Part shown: positions 5,547-8,751 of the stretch, piece by piece | Numbering within the stretch: the first letter of the stretch is position 1 | Layout: every line of letters starts with the position of its first letter | Assembly (NCBI GenBank): GCA_002730365.1 | Contig: PBZZ01000037.1 | Coordinates: forward strand, 1,986-10,736 | DNA from: Deltaproteobacteria bacterium | Lineage (GTDB): Bacteria > SAR324 > NAC60-12 | Length of the DNA stretch: 8,751 nucleotides | Reading direction: 5' to 3' | Translations under genes and position numbers: made by a program | Notes under the pieces: generated by a model | What the model was told of the DNA's origin: nothing | The model's database searches: none | The model's input: only the letters and a program-made list of their open reading frames with translations

Positions 5547-7949
5547 ATGAGAAGCATGGAAACAGGTAAAAGTCTTCCTCACGACTCTGCGGAAATACAG
5601 GTCAATGGATCAGCACTCTACACAGACGATACTGTCGAAAATGCAGGCGAGTTATTAGTAAGCTTTGTTGGCAGTCCAGTCGCGCATGGGTTGCTGAAGC
5701 GAATAGATTTGAGCAGCCTTCATCGGATTCCTGGCTTTGTAGGAGCCTTCACTTGGCAAGATATACCCGGCGCGAACTTGTTCGGGCCTGTGATCGCTGA
5801 TGAACCGTTCTTGGTGAAAGATCTCTGTGAGTATGTTGGACAGCCGATTGTGGTCTTAGCTGCTGAAAATATTAGTGCGCTTAGGCAAGCGCGCTTACAG
5901 GTTCAGATTGAAGTTGAGGAGCAAAAACCATGGTTAACGATTTCTCAAGCACTCAGACAAAATTCTTTTTTGGGTTCTCCTCGAGAGATCAAACGTGGGA
6001 ATTTTGAAGGGGCTTGGCGTAAAGCTGACCATCAAATTGAGGGGGTGTTTTACAGCAACGGCCAAGAGCAATTCTATTTGGAATCCCAAGCAGTCATATC
6101 ATATCCTGGCGAAGGCAATGAAATCTTGATTCACGCATCGACACAAAATCCAACAGAGCTCCAGGAAGTCGTGGCTCACATGCTTGGTATTGGTTTCAAT
6201 GAGGTTATCTGTACTTGCCGTAGAATGGGGGGAGCCTTCGGAGGCAAAGAGACGCAAGCGGCTCTACCAGCATTGATGGCAGCATTAGTCACCAAGCAAA
6301 CTGGAAGATCAGCACGCATCGCTTACGACAAAGACACAGATATGCATGTTACCGGAAAACGACATCCGTTCCGAAGTGAATATCAGGCTGCATTTGATGA
6401 GGAAGGGAATCTTTTGGGCCTTAAAGTGGAGTTGCATTCCAATGGTGGAGCTTACACGGATCTTTCTTTAGCCATTATGGAGCGAGCTCTGCTGCATGTT
6501 GACAACGCTTATTTCATCCCAAATATATTGCTTAGGGGCCAGGTCTGCAAAACTCATCTTCCCCCAAATACAGCCTTTCGGGGTTTTGGGGGCCCGCAAG
6601 GAATGGCCGTGATTGAAAACTTGATGGAGGATATCTCAGCAAAACTGAGGTGTGATCCTTATCGGATTCGCAATCAAAACTGTTACGGAGATTCTCCAAG
6701 AGATCTCACCCCTTACGGTCAAAAAGTAGAGAGCCGGTTGCCTCAAATTCTGAATCAAATCCATGAAAGCTCTGATTATCAGGCAAGACTTGAAAACATT
6801 AGGCAGCATAACGAGACCTCTCTGACTCATCTTCGGGGAATTTCGCTAACGCCCATGAAGTTTGGGATATCCTTCACAGCTACTTTTCTTAATCAGGCGA
6901 ATGCACTCATCAATATTCTAAAGGATGGCAGTGTTCAGGTTTCAACAGGTGGAACCGAGATGGGGCAGGGTCTTACGGTTAAAATCCGTCAGATCGTAGC
7001 AGAGGAACTGGGAGTCCCCTCAGAGCAAGTTAAATACATGACGACCTCGACGGAGAAGAATCATAATACCTCCCCTACAGCCGCCTCTGCTGGCACAGAT
7101 CTCAATGGAATGGCAGCAGCCAATGCTTGCCAAGCCATACGATTCCGTCTGGCTGACTTTGCCGCAGAACTTTTTGAGGATCCCAAACTTGGACGTTCTA
7201 AATCCTCAGAAGCTGTTGAATTTTATGAGGGCAAAGTTTGGGATCGTAGGTGCCCTGAGAAACAGATAACTTTTGGGGAACTAGCTCTGCAAGCGTACAG
7301 AAACCGTGTGAATCTTGGCGAAAGGGGGTTTTACAGAACTCCGGGTGTTGGATTTAATCAAGCCACAGGAAAAGGTAGCCCATTCCATTATTACACTTCA
7401 GGAGCGTGTGTTGCTGAAGTAAAGATTGATCGCTTCACAGGTCAATGGGCGTTAAAAAGAGCCGATTTGTTGTTAGATATTGGTCATTCAATCAACCCAG
7501 GTATCGACAGAGGACAGATAGTTGGGGGTTTCATCCAAGGTTTGGGTTGGGTGAGTATGGAAGAACTTCGCTACCAAGAAGACGGAAAACTGCTATCACA
7601 TTCACCGACTTCATACAAAATTCCCAACGTTGGAGACCTCCCGAAAGATCTCAGGATTGAACTTTACGAGGATCCAACTCCTAGTGGAAGCATTCGCAAA
7701 AGCAAAGCTGTGGGGGAACCCCCCTTAATGCTTTCACTTGCCGCATTTACCGCAGTCAAACAGGCACTTGGTCATATTTCACCTGGCAACGCAGTTCCCT
7801 TGACAATTCCTGCAACCTCTGAAGAGGTCCTGAAATGTATAACTTGGTTGGAAGACCCAGAGGCAGCCTGGGGTCTGACCAATTCAGAAATTCCTTTGGT
7901 TCCTAAACCAGGGCAAGCTCACACGAATATGGCTGAAAAAGTAGCCTAG
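5547..7949 (+). CDS. xdhB: Xanthine dehydrogenase large subunit (molybdopterin-binding)
   Basis: This is the catalytic subunit, oxidising hypoxanthine and xanthine to urate with the molybdenum cofactor. It has 800 residues, close to the family size. The N-terminal hammerhead domain (about 12-125) is followed by cofactor-binding domains. The residues that define a true xanthine oxidoreductase are present by motif alignment to the bovine enzyme: Gln200 in STQN (Gln767), Glu235 in GGAFGGKE (Glu802), Arg313 in MERAL (Arg880), Arg345 and Phe347 in FRGFGGPQ (Arg912, Phe914), Phe443 and Thr444 in FGISFT (Phe1009, Thr1010) and Glu724 in VGEPPLM (catalytic Glu1261). Pterin contacts GTEMGQG and PTAASAGTD are also intact. 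The start has only a weak ribosome binding site. Met4 at 5556 is an alternative, losing three residues. The gene follows xdhA after 19 bases. An xdhC maturation gene, often next, is not seen here. Confidence 0.95.
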   Translation: MRSMETGKSLPHDSAEIQVNGSALYTDDTVENAGELLVSFVGSPVAHGLLKRIDLSSLHRIPGFVGAFTWQDIPGANLFGPVIADEPFLVKDLCEYVGQPIVVLAAENISALRQARLQVQIEVEEQKPWLTISQALRQNSFLGSPREIKRGNFEGAWRKADHQIEGVFYSNGQEQFYLESQAVISYPGEGNEILIHASTQNPTELQEVVAHMLGIGFNEVICTCRRMGGAFGGKETQAALPALMAALVTKQTGRSARIAYDKDTDMHVTGKRHPFRSEYQAAFDEEGNLLGLKVELHSNGGAYTDLSLAIMERALLHVDNAYFIPNILLRGQVCKTHLPPNTAFRGFGGPQGMAVIENLMEDISAKLRCDPYRIRNQNCYGDSPRDLTPYGQKVESRLPQILNQIHESSDYQARLENIRQHNETSLTHLRGISLTPMKFGISFTATFLNQANALINILKDGSVQVSTGGTEMGQGLTVKIRQIVAEELGVPSEQVKYMTTSTEKNHNTSPTAASAGTDLNGMAAANACQAIRFRLADFAAELFEDPKLGRSKSSEAVEFYEGKVWDRRCPEKQITFGELALQAYRNRVNLGERGFYRTPGVGFNQATGKGSPFHYYTSGACVAEVKIDRFTGQWALKRADLLLDIGHSINPGIDRGQIVGGFIQGLGWVSMEELRYQEDGKLLSHSPTSYKIPNVGDLPKDLRIELYEDPTPSGSIRKSKAVGEPPLMLSLAAFTAVKQALGHISPGNAVPLTIPATSEEVLKCITWLEDPEAAWGLTNSEIPLVPKPGQAHTNMAEKVA

Positions 7950-7966
7950 CCAAACTTTAATGAATT

Positions 7967-7972
7967 GGGGAG
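7967..7972 (+). promoter_or_regulatory. Ribosome binding site for a TTG start
   Basis: GGGGAG lies 6 bases before TTG at 7979. It is one of the best Shine-Dalgarno sites in the window. An in-frame TGA at 7961-7963 rules out any start farther upstream, so this site points to TTG as the initiator. Confidence 0.7.
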
Positions 7973-7978
7973 AAACGT

Positions 7979-8751
7979 TTGCCTGAAATAAAATCACTGA
8001 CGAGAGAAGCACGAGATGTGGAATTGGTTCAACTCTATAAAAGATATGGCCAAACTACAGCAGTCAATGGAATTAGCCTAAAGATTCCAGCTGGAAGTTA
8101 TTGTTGTTTGGTTGGACCAAGTGGGTGTGGAAAAACATCTACTCTGAGAATGATTGCTGGTCATGAAGATGTCAGTGAGGGTTCAATCCTATTGGGTAAC
8201 AGGGAGATCAACGAAGTCCCTCCGGCCAAGAGAGAGACAGCGATGATGTTCCAGAATTATGCGCTCTTTCCTCACCTGAATTGCCGAGATAATGTCGCCT
8301 TCAGTTTGAAAATGCGAGGAGTTGAAAAAAATGAAAGGCAAAAAGTGGCTGATGAATATCTGGAATTGGTCCACATGTCTTCGTTTGCAGAGAGAATCCC
8401 AGCCCAACTTTCTGGGGGACAACAGCAGCGTGTTGCGTTGGCAAGAGCATTGGTGACGCATCCCTCTGTCCTTTTATTAGATGAACCCCTTTCGGCATTG
8501 GATCCTTTCTTAAGAGTAAAGATGCGAGCAGAATTAAAGCGCTTACAGGTGGAATTGGGGATTTCCTTTATTCATGTGACTCATAGCCAGGTTGAGGCAC
8601 TTGCTCTCGCTGATCAGGTCGTTGTGATGAACCAAGGAAACATCGAGCAAGCAGGGACCCCCAGAGAGGTTTTCAATCAGCCAAAGAGTGAATTTGTCGC
8701 TAAATTTGTGGGAGGACACAATCTAATCAAAGCAAAATTTGAAAAAAAATA
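7979..8751 (+). CDS. ABC transporter ATP-binding protein, PotA/spermidine-putrescine type (partial, 3' end outside window)
   Basis: This second ATPase is unrelated to the first importer. From TTG 7979, 257 codons are open to the window edge, where two bases (TA) are left over. Visible motifs are Walker A GPSGCGKT at 46-53, Q-loop Gln92 in MMFQNYALFPH, signature LSGGQQQ at 144-150, Walker B VLLLDEP at 164-170 with Glu169, D-loop SALD at 172-175 and the H-loop His202 in THSQ. The tail GNIEQAGTPREVFNQPKSEFVAKFVGG (split: GTPREVFNQP about 226-235) is typical of the PotA/FbpC/UgpC class, which usually carries a TOBE domain after residue 240 and totals about 350 residues. The end is therefore probably missing, unless TA is completed to a stop. 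The gene starts 29 bases after xdhB, so it is likely in the same operon. Its binding protein and permeases should lie downstream. The substrate is unknown; polyamine is only the family label. Confidence 0.92.
   Translation, partial: MPEIKSLTREARDVELVQLYKRYGQTTAVNGISLKIPAGSYCCLVGPSGCGKTSTLRMIAGHEDVSEGSILLGNREINEVPPAKRETAMMFQNYALFPHLNCRDNVAFSLKMRGVEKNERQKVADEYLELVHMSSFAERIPAQLSGGQQQRVALARALVTHPSVLLLDEPLSALDPFLRVKMRAELKRLQVELGISFIHVTHSQVEALALADQVVVMNQGNIEQAGTPREVFNQPKSEFVAKFVGGHNLIKAKFEKK

Noticed and set aside
8189..8498. Two overlapping minus-strand frames at the right end
   Set aside because: They are antisense to an ABC ATPase with all motifs intact on the + strand.
1..8751. Mobile element, CRISPR array, tRNA or rRNA
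   Set aside because: No transposase, terminal inverted repeats, regularly spaced repeats or tRNA-like cloverleaf sequence was noticed on reading either strand.

Overview
The window is a single + strand gene cluster for purine breakdown with transport genes on both sides. It comes from a Gram-negative bacterium. The evidence is a solute-binding protein with a classical cleavable signal peptide and no lipobox, which implies a periplasm, and a membrane urate oxidase with a c-type cytochrome domain, a form known from Proteobacteria. Base composition looks moderate to AT-leaning by eye, with many A and T runs. A marine or environmental proteobacterial lineage would fit, but I cannot place it more closely.

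Layout. Bases 1-309 are a leader without a convincing gene. They hold an imperfect inverted repeat, a cluster of GAATC/GATTC words and a weak promoter candidate. Bases 310-2869 encode a three-part ABC importer of the nitrate/sulfonate/taurine/pyrimidine-precursor (NMT1/SsuA) superfamily: binding protein, ATPase and permease. Bases 2866-4047 encode a PuuD-type membrane urate oxidase fused to cytochrome c. Bases 4070-5527 and 5547-7949 encode the two subunits of a xanthine dehydrogenase: XdhA (two 2Fe-2S clusters and FAD) and XdhB (molybdenum cofactor). From 7979 to the right edge runs a second, unrelated ABC ATPase of the PotA/spermidine-putrescine type. It starts with TTG and is cut by the window end.

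How the parts fit. The genes are packed with gaps of 1-29 bases or a 4-base overlap, and no terminator-like structure separates them, so they are probably one transcript. The first ABC system plausibly imports a purine or purine-derived compound. XdhAB oxidises hypoxanthine/xanthine to urate in the cytoplasm. PuuD oxidises urate to 5-hydroxyisourate and can pass electrons to the respiratory chain through its haem. The final ATPase suggests a second importer. No xdhC, 5-hydroxyisourate hydrolase, OHCU decarboxylase, allantoinase or regulator lies inside the window. The enzymes belong to known families. The least described part is the coupling of two different ABC importers of unknown substrate to a cytochrome-c urate oxidase/xanthine dehydrogenase operon.
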